Source: a candidate division TA06 bacterium (GTDB taxonomy: Bacteria > Ratteibacteria > UBA8468 > MWAK01). From it: a DNA stretch of 11,646 nucleotides. Under the pieces are notes generated by a model. That model was not told the origin of the DNA. It worked only from the letters and a program-made list of their open reading frames with translations, and did not search any database. Below, piece by piece: positions 1 through 6,436 of the stretch; within the stretch, counting starts at the first letter, position 1, and every line of letters begins with the position of its first letter. Location of the stretch: NCBI GenBank assembly GCA_022704925.1, contig JAKJFK010000035.1, positions 1 to 11,646 of the forward strand. The letters run 5' to 3'. The translations under genes were made by a program, and so were the position numbers.

Positions 1-1755
1 CGCCTGGACGAGCCGGCCTGGGCGCAGGCCCCGGCCACGCCGGTCTTCACGGACCTGGCCACCGGCGCGGCGGCGGCCTTCCCGACCTTCGCCAAATTCT
101 TGCGCGACCGGCAGAATCTCTACGTGGCCTACGAGGTGGCCGACACCCGGATCTGGTCTGAATGCGCGAAACGGGATGTAAACCTCTACTGCTCTACCGA
201 CCGGGGCCTTTATAATGAAGGATTCATAGAACTGTTTATCGATCCGGACGACGACGGCCGCAACCAGATCGAGATCCACGTCAACCCCCAGAACGCGGTC
301 ACCGACCAGTACAAGACCTACTGTACCAGCTGGTACACCCGGACCAAACTCGGCCTGCCACACTTCCGGGCCCCGGCCAACCAGGCGACCTGGGACCTGG
401 CCGGAATGCGGACCGCGGTGCGCCTGGAGGGCACGCTCAACAAACACGATGACACCGACCGGGGCTGGACGGTGGAGATCGCCATTCCATTCGCCTCGCT
501 TAAGGAGTTCGCCGGCGGCCAGTCCCTGCCGCCCCGCGAGGGCGACAGTTGGCGGATAAACGTCTGCCGACGTTACCGGCTGGAACGGGGCGCGCCGGTC
601 GAATACTGGAGCTGGCCGGTTCTGAATTCCAATAATTGTCACCGGGCGGACAGGTGGGGTTACCTGCTCTTCGAGGACCGGCCGGCCGGCCGGGCGGCCC
701 GGCTGGAAAACCTGCCGCCGGCCCGGTTTGACTGGAAGGCTCTCTGGGCCAAGCCGCCCCGGAGCCGGGCCCAAGCACAGCAGCTGGCCCGGCTGGCCGA
801 CGACCTGGGCTTCAACGTCATCATCCTTCAGGCGACCGGCTACAACCAGGCCTGGTACCGCAGCAGCATTCTCAAGCCGGCCAAAGGATTGACCATCGAC
901 CCGCTGGCCGAGGTGATCCGGGCCGCCCACCCGCGCGGCATCAAGGTCTACGCCTGGGTCATCTACCTGGCCGACAGCGGCTCGGACGCCATGCGCGCAA
1001 AGGCGCCGGAATTCTACCAGAAACTGAAGCCCGGCACCGCGGCCGACACCGGGCCGCGCCGCAACCCGGACCGTGAGAACCTGATGGCCGGCGACTGGCT
1101 CTGCCCGGACCGGGGCCTGACCGACCACGAAAAGAAGATCAGCCTGGAAATCGTCACCCGCTACCCGGTCAACGGCCTGGCCATCGACTACCTCGGCTAC
1201 CGGAATTACCGGGACTGCCACTGCGAGTACTCCGTCCGACGTCGGGCCGAGTTCGAACGCCGGCTGATTGCCAAAGAGGGTTTTTACAAGCCCTGGTCGG
1301 CAACCATGGTCGCCGATGAATTCTCCGAGCAGTCGCTGATCGACTGGACCGAGGAGCTGGTGGCGGCGGTCAAGGCGGTCCGGCCCGGCCTCAAGACCGC
1401 CATCCACCTTTACCCGGACTTTGACCCCAACCCGCTCTACGGCCACCGGCTGCCGGTCGATTATCTCGGCCAGACGGTCGCCTGGTTCTACCAGCCCTAC
1501 TGGAGCCCGGAGAAAATCTACTACCGGACGCGCCTGCACCAATCCCTCTCGAGCCGCTACCAGCGCAAGAGCCGCTTCGTGCCCTTCGTCGGCGTGGCCA
1601 AGGGAAAGCTGCTCAAGTCCCCGGAGCAGGTCCGACAGGAGCTGCGGATCGCCGGCAACTTCGGCAACGGCGCGGTCATGTTCGCCTTCTCCGACGTCCT
1701 GCTCGAAAACCCGGCCCTGGCCGAGGCCGTCAAAAAGGAGTTGAAAAAACGGTAG
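1..1755 (+). CDS. CBM9-like domain plus GHL10-type glycosyl hydrolase-like protein (5' end missing)
   Basis: The reading frame is open from base 1, so the gene starts upstream of the window. A TTG at 100 is internal and not the true start; 584 residues are visible. Visible residues ~1-225 look like a carbohydrate-binding family 9-like/DOMON-type sandwich: LDEPAW at the N-end, LYVAYEVAD, ELFIDPDDDG, WTVEIAIPF and an EYWSWPVL strand. Residues ~255-584 resemble the GHL10 (DUF187) barrel: NVIILQATGYNQAWYRS, then DPLAEVIRAAHPRGIKVYAW and NGLAIDYLGY, where the Asp is a candidate active-site residue. GHL10 proteins are predicted glycosidases with few characterised members, so substrate and catalytic residues are unassigned. 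Probably exported and acting on polysaccharide, but the N-terminus that would show a signal peptide is outside the window. It ends with TAG, 53 bases before the esterase gene. Confidence 0.75.
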   Translation, partial: RLDEPAWAQAPATPVFTDLATGAAAAFPTFAKFLRDRQNLYVAYEVADTRIWSECAKRDVNLYCSTDRGLYNEGFIELFIDPDDDGRNQIEIHVNPQNAVTDQYKTYCTSWYTRTKLGLPHFRAPANQATWDLAGMRTAVRLEGTLNKHDDTDRGWTVEIAIPFASLKEFAGGQSLPPREGDSWRINVCRRYRLERGAPVEYWSWPVLNSNNCHRADRWGYLLFEDRPAGRAARLENLPPARFDWKALWAKPPRSRAQAQQLARLADDLGFNVIILQATGYNQAWYRSSILKPAKGLTIDPLAEVIRAAHPRGIKVYAWVIYLADSGSDAMRAKAPEFYQKLKPGTAADTGPRRNPDRENLMAGDWLCPDRGLTDHEKKISLEIVTRYPVNGLAIDYLGYRNYRDCHCEYSVRRRAEFERRLIAKEGFYKPWSATMVADEFSEQSLIDWTEELVAAVKAVRPGLKTAIHLYPDFDPNPLYGHRLPVDYLGQTVAWFYQPYWSPEKIYYRTRLHQSLSSRYQRKSRFVPFVGVAKGKLLKSPEQVRQELRIAGNFGNGAVMFAFSDVLLENPALAEAVKKELKKR

Positions 1756-1763
1756 TACCCGGA

Positions 1764-1786
1764 CCGGCCGGCGAAAACAGGCCGGC
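1764..1786 (+). terminator. GC-rich inverted repeat after the glycosidase gene, weak terminator candidate
   Basis: CCGGCC at 1764-1769 can pair with GGCCGG at 1780-1785. Alternatively, GCCGGC at 1767-1772 can pair with GCCGGC at 1781-1786 across an A-rich 8-base loop. It lies in the 53-base gap between the glycosidase stop and the esterase start. There is no T-run behind it, so it is not a classical intrinsic terminator; it could also be an RNA 3'-end stabiliser. Confidence 0.25.
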
Positions 1787-1808
1787 ATCACGCTAACCCC
1801 AAAAAACC

Positions 1809-2582
1809 ATGGCTTTGCTACACATCAACTACTGGTCAGCCCCGCTCGGGAAACAGGCCGCCCTTTATTTCATCCTGCCCCAGGGCAAGGAGACGGAACC
1901 CTGCCGAGTCGTTTACCTTCTCCACGGACGCAGCGACGATTACACCATCTGGCTGCGCCGCACCAGCCTGGAAAGGTATGCCGAAGCGACCGGCCTGGCG
2001 GTCGCCCTGCTCGATGGTGCCCGTTCATTTTACACCGACAGTTTTGACGGCGTCTTCAAATACGAGCAGCACATCCTGGAGACCGTCAATTATCTCGATA
2101 AGACCTTCCATACCGTTCGCTCCGCCCGGGGCCGGGGCATCGGCGGCCTCTCGATGGGCGGCTATGGCGCGGTGAAGCTCGGTTTTAAGCATCCGGACCT
2201 CTTCGGATCGATCACCGCCCATTCCTCGGTTCTTGACCTGGCCGGGTACATCAAAAAACACCCTTCCCCGGAATTGAAGGCCATCTTCGGTCCCCGATCA
2301 AAGGCCGGTGAAGACCCTTTCCGGCTGGCGGCCCGAGTCAAGCAGATACCGGCCCTTTACTTCGACTGCGGCCTGGATGATCCACTGCTTGAGGATAACC
2401 GGCGCTTCGCCTCCCGGCTCAAGGAGCTGGGGCTGCCCCACACCTACCGGGAATACCCGGGCGCCCACACCTGGGAATACTGGGACCGGTACATCCAGAC
2501 CGCCCTGAACTTTCATCGACACACACTAACCGGGCACTCCTCCCGAACCGCTCTTTCAAAGAAGGTTCCCGGTGCAGTATAA
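1809..2582 (+). CDS. alpha/beta-hydrolase, EstA/tributyrin esterase-like (putative esterase family)
   Basis: A 257-residue protein of the putative esterase family (PF00756; relatives include esterase D/S-formylglutathione hydrolase and tributyrin esterase). Seen: LLHG at 37-40 forms the oxyanion region; the nucleophile elbow GLSMGG puts the catalytic Ser at 115; CGLDDPLLEDN gives the acid at Asp191 (or 190); GAHTWEYW gives His220. These family motifs and the length fit a complete enzyme hydrolysing short acyl esters. There is no signal peptide, so it is probably cytoplasmic. The fold should end near residue 236; the last ~20 residues look like an unstructured tail and overlap the promoter of the following tRNA. 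No Shine-Dalgarno sequence is visible before the ATG (the stretch before it is A- and C-rich), unlike most genes here. The physiological substrate is unknown; deacetylation of sugars is possible beside a glycosidase gene. Confidence 0.8.
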   Translation: MALLHINYWSAPLGKQAALYFILPQGKETEPCRVVYLLHGRSDDYTIWLRRTSLERYAEATGLAVALLDGARSFYTDSFDGVFKYEQHILETVNYLDKTFHTVRSARGRGIGGLSMGGYGAVKLGFKHPDLFGSITAHSSVLDLAGYIKKHPSPELKAIFGPRSKAGEDPFRLAARVKQIPALYFDCGLDDPLLEDNRRFASRLKELGLPHTYREYPGAHTWEYWDRYIQTALNFHRHTLTGHSSRTALSKKVPGAV

Positions 2583-2583
2583 T
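2555..2583 (+). promoter_or_regulatory. sigma70-type promoter for tRNA-Arg, overlapping the esterase stop codon
   Basis: The -10 box TATAAT (2578-2583) is a perfect match and contains the TAA stop codon of the esterase gene (2580-2582). A -35 box TTCAAA (2555-2560) matches 4 of 6 consensus bases with a 17-base spacer. The expected start near 2590 would leave only about 3 bases before the mature tRNA end at 2593, a typical tRNA leader. The -35 lies inside the coding sequence of the esterase tail. Confidence 0.65.
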
Positions 2584-2592
2584 ATATAAGAA

Positions 2593-2669
2593 GCGCTTGT
2601 AGCTCAACTGGATAGAGCGTTAGCCTCCGGAGCTAAAGGTTCAGGGTTCGACTCCCTGCAAGCGCGCCA
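2593..2669 (+). tRNA. tRNA-Arg (anticodon CCG)
   Basis: A full cloverleaf can be folded by eye. The acceptor stem GCGCTTG (2593-2599) pairs with CAAGCGC (2659-2665). The D arm is GCTC/GAGC (2602-2605 with 2615-2618). The anticodon stem TTAGC/GCTAA (2620-2624 with 2632-2636) closes the loop CTCCGGA with anticodon CCG at 2627-2629. The variable loop is 5 bases, and the T arm CAGGG/CCCTG (2642-2646 with 2654-2658) carries the TTCGACT loop. The discriminator is G2666 and CCA is encoded at 2667-2669. CCG reads the Arg codon CGG, which is frequent in the surrounding genes. Confidence 0.97.
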
Positions 2670-2691
2670 GGAGGCCCATGGCGGCCTCCTG
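2668..2691 (+). terminator. stem-loop abutting the tRNA 3' end
   Basis: A perfect 9-bp stem: CAGGAGGCC (2668-2676) pairs with GGCCTCCTG (2683-2691) around a 6-base loop. It begins inside the encoded CCA of tRNA-Arg. No T-run follows, so factor-independent termination is doubtful. It may instead mark a processing or pausing site between the tRNA and the pyrC reading frame, 29 bases downstream. A 9-base copy of the tRNA 3' end, GCAAGCGCG (2694-2702), follows directly. Confidence 0.4.
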
Positions 2692-2720
2692 CCGCAAGCG
2701 CGGTTTCACCAGGACCCTCT

Positions 2721-3992
2721 ATGGACCTTCTGATCAGGAACGGCCGGGTGGTTGATCCGGCCCAGCAGATTGACGAAACCCTGGATGTCTCCTGTTCCGG
2801 CGCCAAAATCCTCCGCCTGGGCAAAAAACTGCCCGTTCCTTCCCCCCGTACCGAAATCATCGATGCCCGAGGCCTGGTGGTAACCCCCGGCTGGATCGAC
2901 GCCCACTGCCACCTGCGTGAACCGGGCCGGGAGGACGAGGAGAGTATCGCCAGCGGGGCCGCCGCGGCCGCGTCCGGTGGTTTCACCACGCTCATGGCCA
3001 TGCCCAACACCACGCCCTGCATCGACAATGCCGCCCTGGTCGCCTTCGTCCTCAATGAAGGAGCCCGGACCCCGGTACGCGTGCTGCCCATCGGAGCGAT
3101 CACCCGTGACCGGGCCGGCAAGGAACTGACCGAAATGGCCGAGATGGCCGAACGGGGAGCGGTCGCCTTCTCCGACGACGGCAATTGCCTGGCCGACAGC
3201 CGGATCCTGCGCCGGGCGCTGGAGTATAGCCGGCTGGCCGGCCGGCCGCTCATCGACCATCCCGAAGACCCGGCCCTCTCCCGCAACGGCGCCATGAACG
3301 AGGGGACCCTCTCGACCCGGCTGGGACTGGCCGGCATTCCCCGGGAGGCCGAAGAGATCGCCGTCAGCCGGGATATCGCTCTGGCCGGCCTGACCGGCGG
3401 CCCGCTTCACCTGGCCCACCTGACCACGGCCGGCTCGGTCGAACTGGTCCGCCAGGGGAAGAAAAAAGGATTGCCGGTGACCGCCGAGGTGACGGTCCAC
3501 CACCTTACCCTGACCGAGGCGGCCGTCTCCGGATACGACACCAACGCCAAGGTAAGCCCGCCCCTGCGGACCGCCGCCGACATCAAGGCGCTGCGCAAGG
3601 GCCTGCGTGACGGCACCATCGACATTATCGTGACCGACCACGCCCCCCACAGCGTTGAGGAGAAGGAAACCGATTTTCAAAACGCCGCCTGCGGTATGAT
3701 CGGCCTGCAGACGGCCCTGCCGCTGGTAAACGAGCTGGCCGGAGAGATCCCGCTGGCGGTCCTGGTGGCCGGACTAACCTGCAACCCGGCCCGGATCTTC
3801 GGGCTCAAGGAATGCGGCAGCCTGCAGCCCGGGTACCGGGCGGACCTGACCATCTACGACCCGGAATCCAGCTGGGTGCTGAAGCCGGAGCTGATCCTGA
3901 GCCGCAGCCGCAACACGCCCTTCCTCGGCCGACGCCTCAAGGGGCGCGCCATCCGTACCGTCTGCGGCAGTCGGACCATCTTCAAGGCCTGA
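2721..3992 (+). CDS. pyrC: dihydroorotase, class I (Aquifex/Bacillus type)
   Basis: A 423-residue amidohydrolase-fold enzyme that interconverts carbamoyl aspartate and dihydroorotate, step 3 of de novo pyrimidine synthesis in the cytoplasm. Seen: DAHCHLREPG gives metal ligands His62 and His64, with Arg66 for substrate; MAMPNTTP at 93-99; Asp153 in FSDDGN; His180 in DHPED; His233 in LHLAHLTT; and TDHAPH with Asp306. These positions match almost one for one those described for the Aquifex aeolicus class I enzyme, where an Asp rather than a carboxylated Lys bridges the metal site. Length is normal. ATG follows AGGA with a 6-base gap. No pyrB or other pyr gene is adjacent, although class I enzymes often partner with aspartate transcarbamoylase. 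Transcription may come from the tRNA promoter upstream; none closer is visible. Confidence 0.95.
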   Translation: MDLLIRNGRVVDPAQQIDETLDVSCSGAKILRLGKKLPVPSPRTEIIDARGLVVTPGWIDAHCHLREPGREDEESIASGAAAAASGGFTTLMAMPNTTPCIDNAALVAFVLNEGARTPVRVLPIGAITRDRAGKELTEMAEMAERGAVAFSDDGNCLADSRILRRALEYSRLAGRPLIDHPEDPALSRNGAMNEGTLSTRLGLAGIPREAEEIAVSRDIALAGLTGGPLHLAHLTTAGSVELVRQGKKKGLPVTAEVTVHHLTLTEAAVSGYDTNAKVSPPLRTAADIKALRKGLRDGTIDIIVTDHAPHSVEEKETDFQNAACGMIGLQTALPLVNELAGEIPLAVLVAGLTCNPARIFGLKECGSLQPGYRADLTIYDPESSWVLKPELILSRSRNTPFLGRRLKGRAIRTVCGSRTIFKA

Positions 3993-4016
3993 AGGCACGC
4001 AACGTCCGGAGTTCCA

Positions 4017-4050
4017 CCCGGCCCCCCGGGAACCGGCCGCCCCCCCTTTT
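4017..4050 (+). terminator. possible intrinsic terminator after pyrC
   Basis: CCCGG (4017-4021) and CCGGG (4026-4030) form a short GC hairpin with a C4 loop, which outer GTT/AAC pairing could extend. It is followed 16 bases later by four T residues (4047-4050) after a C-run. The distance and short T-tract make it a weak candidate; it may only attenuate read-through into the next gene. The 81-base gap shows no convincing promoter. Confidence 0.3.
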
Positions 4051-4073
4051 CAAACCACAAGAGGAGTCCGCCG

Positions 4074-4979
4074 ATGGCGCAGCAGAGAAAAAAAACCGGG
4101 AGCCCGGTCATCGATGCCCACAATCACCCCGACTGGCATGGCCACAACCTGGAAAGGTTCCTGGCCAACATGGACTCCTTCGGCATCGACCAGACCTGGC
4201 TGCTAAGCTGGGAGTGCCCGGCCGACGAATACAGCAACGGAAGTTACTGCCCGCCGCCGATGGGAACGGACGGCCCGATACCGTTTGCCCGCTGCCTGGC
4301 TTACGCGGAACGGGCGCCCGGCCGGTTCGTCCTGGGCTACGCACCGGATCCGAGGCGGCCCGAGGCGATCGACCGGCTGGCGGCCGCGATTGAAATATAC
4401 GGGGTAAGGGTTTACGGGGAGCTGAAACTGCGGATGATGTACGACAACCCCGATGCTCTCCGCCTCTTCCGGTTCTGCGGAGAGAAGAAGGTGCCGGTGA
4501 TCGTCCACCTGGATTATGAGATCGGCGAAAACCGGAACCGCTATCCGAGGCCAAACTGGTGGTACGGGGGCGGCATCGAGGCCTTCGAACGGGCCATCCG
4601 GAAATGCCCGGACACCGTCTTTCTCGGCCATGGCCCCGGCTTCTGGGCCCACATCTCGAAAGACGGCCAGCACCTGGTTTCTTACTACCCGCAGGGGAAG
4701 GTGGTCAGGGAAGGTGAGGTGACGCGGCTGATGCGCCGGTATCCGAACCTTTACGCCGATCTTTCGGCCGGCTCGGGCCGCAAAGCCCTAAACCGGGACC
4801 CGGACCACGCGGTCGAATTCCTGCTGGAGTTCCAGGAGCGCGTCCTGTACGCCCGGGACTGCTTCGACAACGGCCACCAGGAACTGCTGAAATCACTGAA
4901 ACTGCCCGCCCGAACCCTGGCCATGATCCTGGGTGGAAACGCCCGGAAACTGGTGCCGGCGGGCCCGGCCGCAAGGTAA
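4074..4979 (+). CDS. metal-dependent amidohydrolase, Amidohydro_2 type (TIM-barrel)
   Basis: A 301-residue TIM-barrel hydrolase resembling the Amidohydro_2 family (PF04909). Visible metal-site signatures: VIDAHNHPD with His16 and His18 after strand 1; VIVHLDYE with His145; VFLGHGPGFW with His186; and LYARDCFDNG with the conserved Asp262. GELKLR around 116-120 may supply a further ligand. NLYADLSAGSG at 225-234 is the usual strand before the last ligand. There is no signal peptide, so it is probably cytoplasmic. The family covers decarboxylases, lactonases and amidases, and the substrate cannot be read from the sequence. A strong ribosome-binding site GAGGAG (4061-4066) lies 7 bases before ATG. 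It follows pyrC at 81 bases but is only a distant relative of that enzyme. Its TAA lies 7 bases from the stop codon of the convergent rubrerythrin gene. Confidence 0.85.
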   Translation: MAQQRKKTGSPVIDAHNHPDWHGHNLERFLANMDSFGIDQTWLLSWECPADEYSNGSYCPPPMGTDGPIPFARCLAYAERAPGRFVLGYAPDPRRPEAIDRLAAAIEIYGVRVYGELKLRMMYDNPDALRLFRFCGEKKVPVIVHLDYEIGENRNRYPRPNWWYGGGIEAFERAIRKCPDTVFLGHGPGFWAHISKDGQHLVSYYPQGKVVREGEVTRLMRRYPNLYADLSAGSGRKALNRDPDHAVEFLLEFQERVLYARDCFDNGHQELLKSLKLPARTLAMILGGNARKLVPAGPAAR

Positions 4980-4986
4980 GCCCCCC

Positions 4987-5475
4987 TTATGCCTGACCGG
5001 ATAGTGTCTGGGCGAAGGCCCGGAGGCTGGTGAGATGGCGCCGTTCTTCTTCCAGGATCTTCCGGACATACACCTTCTGATCTTCGGGGACGAAGGCCAG
5101 TAATTCGTGGTAATAAAGAATGGAGTCTTTTTCGGCCCCGACCGCCAGTTCCAGGGCCTCGGCTTCATTGAAAGCAGCCGCGGTGATGGCTTTGAAACCC
5201 TCCTGCTGGTTGAAGATGGCCGCATCGGCCAGCGCCTTCAAATAGAGTTCCAGCTCGCCCGGGTAAGCCTCGGTCAGGGGCGCCTTCGGAACCTGCCGGC
5301 TCAGTGATTCGAAGTAATCCCGGTGCTTGATCTCATCCTCCGCCAGCATTTTAAAGAGGTCGACGGCCGGCTGCGAACGAGCCAACCGGGCGGCTTCCCG
5401 GTAAAAACGGTTGCCGTTGTTCTCGATCTCCACCGCGATCCGGACGATCTCTTCCGCGGAATATATCAACGCCAT
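4987..5475 (-). CDS. ferritin-like diiron protein, rubrerythrin-type domain without rubredoxin
   Basis: A 162-residue four-helix-bundle protein with the rubrerythrin diiron ligand pattern: Glu18 (with Glu16) in helix 1, EDEIKH with Glu48 and His51 in helix 2, Glu115 in helix 3, and EEERRH with Glu144 and His147 in helix 4. There is no cysteine, hence no rubredoxin-like Fe(Cys)4 tail, so any electron donor must be a separate protein. Relatives reduce hydrogen peroxide or sense/store iron in anaerobes; this member's activity is inferred. ATG at 5475 is chosen over an in-frame TTG one codon upstream because GGGAGG (5482-5487) sits 6 bases from the ATG and only 3 from the TTG. It lies 50 bases after porB on the same strand, so it is probably the last gene of the por operon, protecting oxygen-labile iron-sulfur enzymes. 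Confidence 0.88.
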   Translation of the reverse strand: MALIYSAEEIVRIAVEIENNGNRFYREAARLARSQPAVDLFKMLAEDEIKHRDYFESLSRQVPKAPLTEAYPGELELYLKALADAAIFNQQEGFKAITAAAFNEAEALELAVGAEKDSILYYHELLAFVPEDQKVYVRKILEEERRHLTSLRAFAQTLSGQA

Positions 5476-5481
5476 CAAATA

Positions 5482-5487
5482 CCTCCC
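5482..5487 (-). promoter_or_regulatory. ribosome binding site deciding the rubrerythrin start
   Basis: GGGAGG on the minus strand. The 6-base spacing to ATG (5473-5475) favours that codon over the TTG at 5476-5478. Confidence 0.7.
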
Positions 5488-5525
5488 GAAGTGTGACCCT
5501 TCCCGGGCCTGGTTCTTCCAATCGA

Positions 5526-6410
5526 TCAGGCCGGCTTGACCAGACCGTAGCGAGCGATGTTGCGGTCGGCAATCGCCTGGATCTCCTGGAGCGCGGCCTC
5601 GGCGCCGGGCTTGAAGAGATGGCGGAAACGCCCCTGCAGCTTCAGGTACTCGGCGACCGGCTTGGGAGCCGACAGGGTGTAGGCGCCAGTTTGCTGCCCA
5701 CCCTCGAATTCGACCATCGGAAAGAGCCCCGTCTCCACGGCCAGCCGGGCGACCCGGTAGGTGTCGGCCGGTTCATGCCGCCAGCCGAGCGGACAGGGCA
5801 CGTGGATATGGAGGTACTTCGGGCCGCGGATGGCAAGCGCCTTCTTGACCTTCTTCTGCAGGTCCATCGGGAACCCGGCTGAAGCGCTGGCCACGTAGGG
5901 AATACCGTGGGCCAGGGCGATTTCCATCACGTTCTTCTTGGGACGCGGATTGCCGGCGGAGGCCTTGCCGGCCGGGCTGGTGGTGGTCGAGGTGTAGGTC
6001 GGCGTCAATCCGCTGCGCTGGATGCCGGTATTCATGTAGGCTTCGTTGTCGTAGCAGATCGACAGGATGTCGTGGCCCCGTTCCCACATACCGGAAAGCG
6101 CCTGAAGCCCGATGTCGGCGGTGCCGCCGTCACCGGCCTGGGCGATCACCCGGATCTGGTCGAGCCGGCCGGTCTGACGCAAAGCCGACTCCACGCCCGA
6201 GGCCACCGCGCCGGCATTCTCGAAGAGGGAGTGGATAAAGGGCACCTCCCAGGCCGATTCCGGATAGGCGGTCGTGAAGACCTCCAGGCAGCCGGTGTTG
6301 TTCACGATGATGGTGTTCGGACCGGCGGTGTCAATCACCAGCCGGGCCGCCAGGGCCTGGCCGCAGCCGGCACAGGCGGTATGGCCGGGGGAAAGCAGGT
6401 GTTCAGGCAT
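5526..6410 (-). CDS. porB: pyruvate:ferredoxin oxidoreductase, beta subunit (TPP and Fe-S binding)
   Basis: A 294-residue beta subunit that binds thiamine diphosphate and one [4Fe-4S] cluster; with PorA it oxidatively decarboxylates pyruvate to acetyl-CoA. Seen: CAGCG gives Cys13 and Cys16; NNTGCLEV gives Cys41; HVPCPLGW gives Cys206. These are the four cluster ligands expected in PorB. The TPP/Mg motif runs from GDGGTADIG (93-101) to CYDNEAYMNTG (119-129). MNTGIQRS followed by the TP..TSTTTSPAG segment and PCPLGW is typical of pyruvate-type beta subunits rather than 2-oxoglutarate ones. Length is normal. ATG follows GAGGAG (6418-6423) at 7 bases, and the gap from porA is 26 bases. 2-Ketoisovalerate cannot be wholly excluded as substrate. 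Confidence 0.93.
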   Translation of the reverse strand: MPEHLLSPGHTACAGCGQALAARLVIDTAGPNTIIVNNTGCLEVFTTAYPESAWEVPFIHSLFENAGAVASGVESALRQTGRLDQIRVIAQAGDGGTADIGLQALSGMWERGHDILSICYDNEAYMNTGIQRSGLTPTYTSTTTSPAGKASAGNPRPKKNVMEIALAHGIPYVASASAGFPMDLQKKVKKALAIRGPKYLHIHVPCPLGWRHEPADTYRVARLAVETGLFPMVEFEGGQQTGAYTLSAPKPVAEYLKLQGRFRHLFKPGAEAALQEIQAIADRNIARYGLVKPA

Positions 6411-6436
6411 CTCTTTTCTCCTCAGTTTTTCCGCGT

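Noticed and set aside
2025-2261. Small minus-strand frame within the esterase gene
   Set aside because: Lies fully opposite the catalytic core of the esterase and has no ribosome site or family likeness.
2706-3680. 324-codon minus-strand frame across pyrC, and a second of 234 codons at 2633-3337
   Set aside because: Both are opposite the well-supported dihydroorotase, and the second also runs into the tRNA; low-complexity Gly/Ala/Arg composition.
3812-4393. 193-codon plus-strand frame spanning the end of pyrC and start of the amidohydrolase
   Set aside because: Pro/Arg/Gly-rich, crosses two real genes in another frame, no ribosome site.
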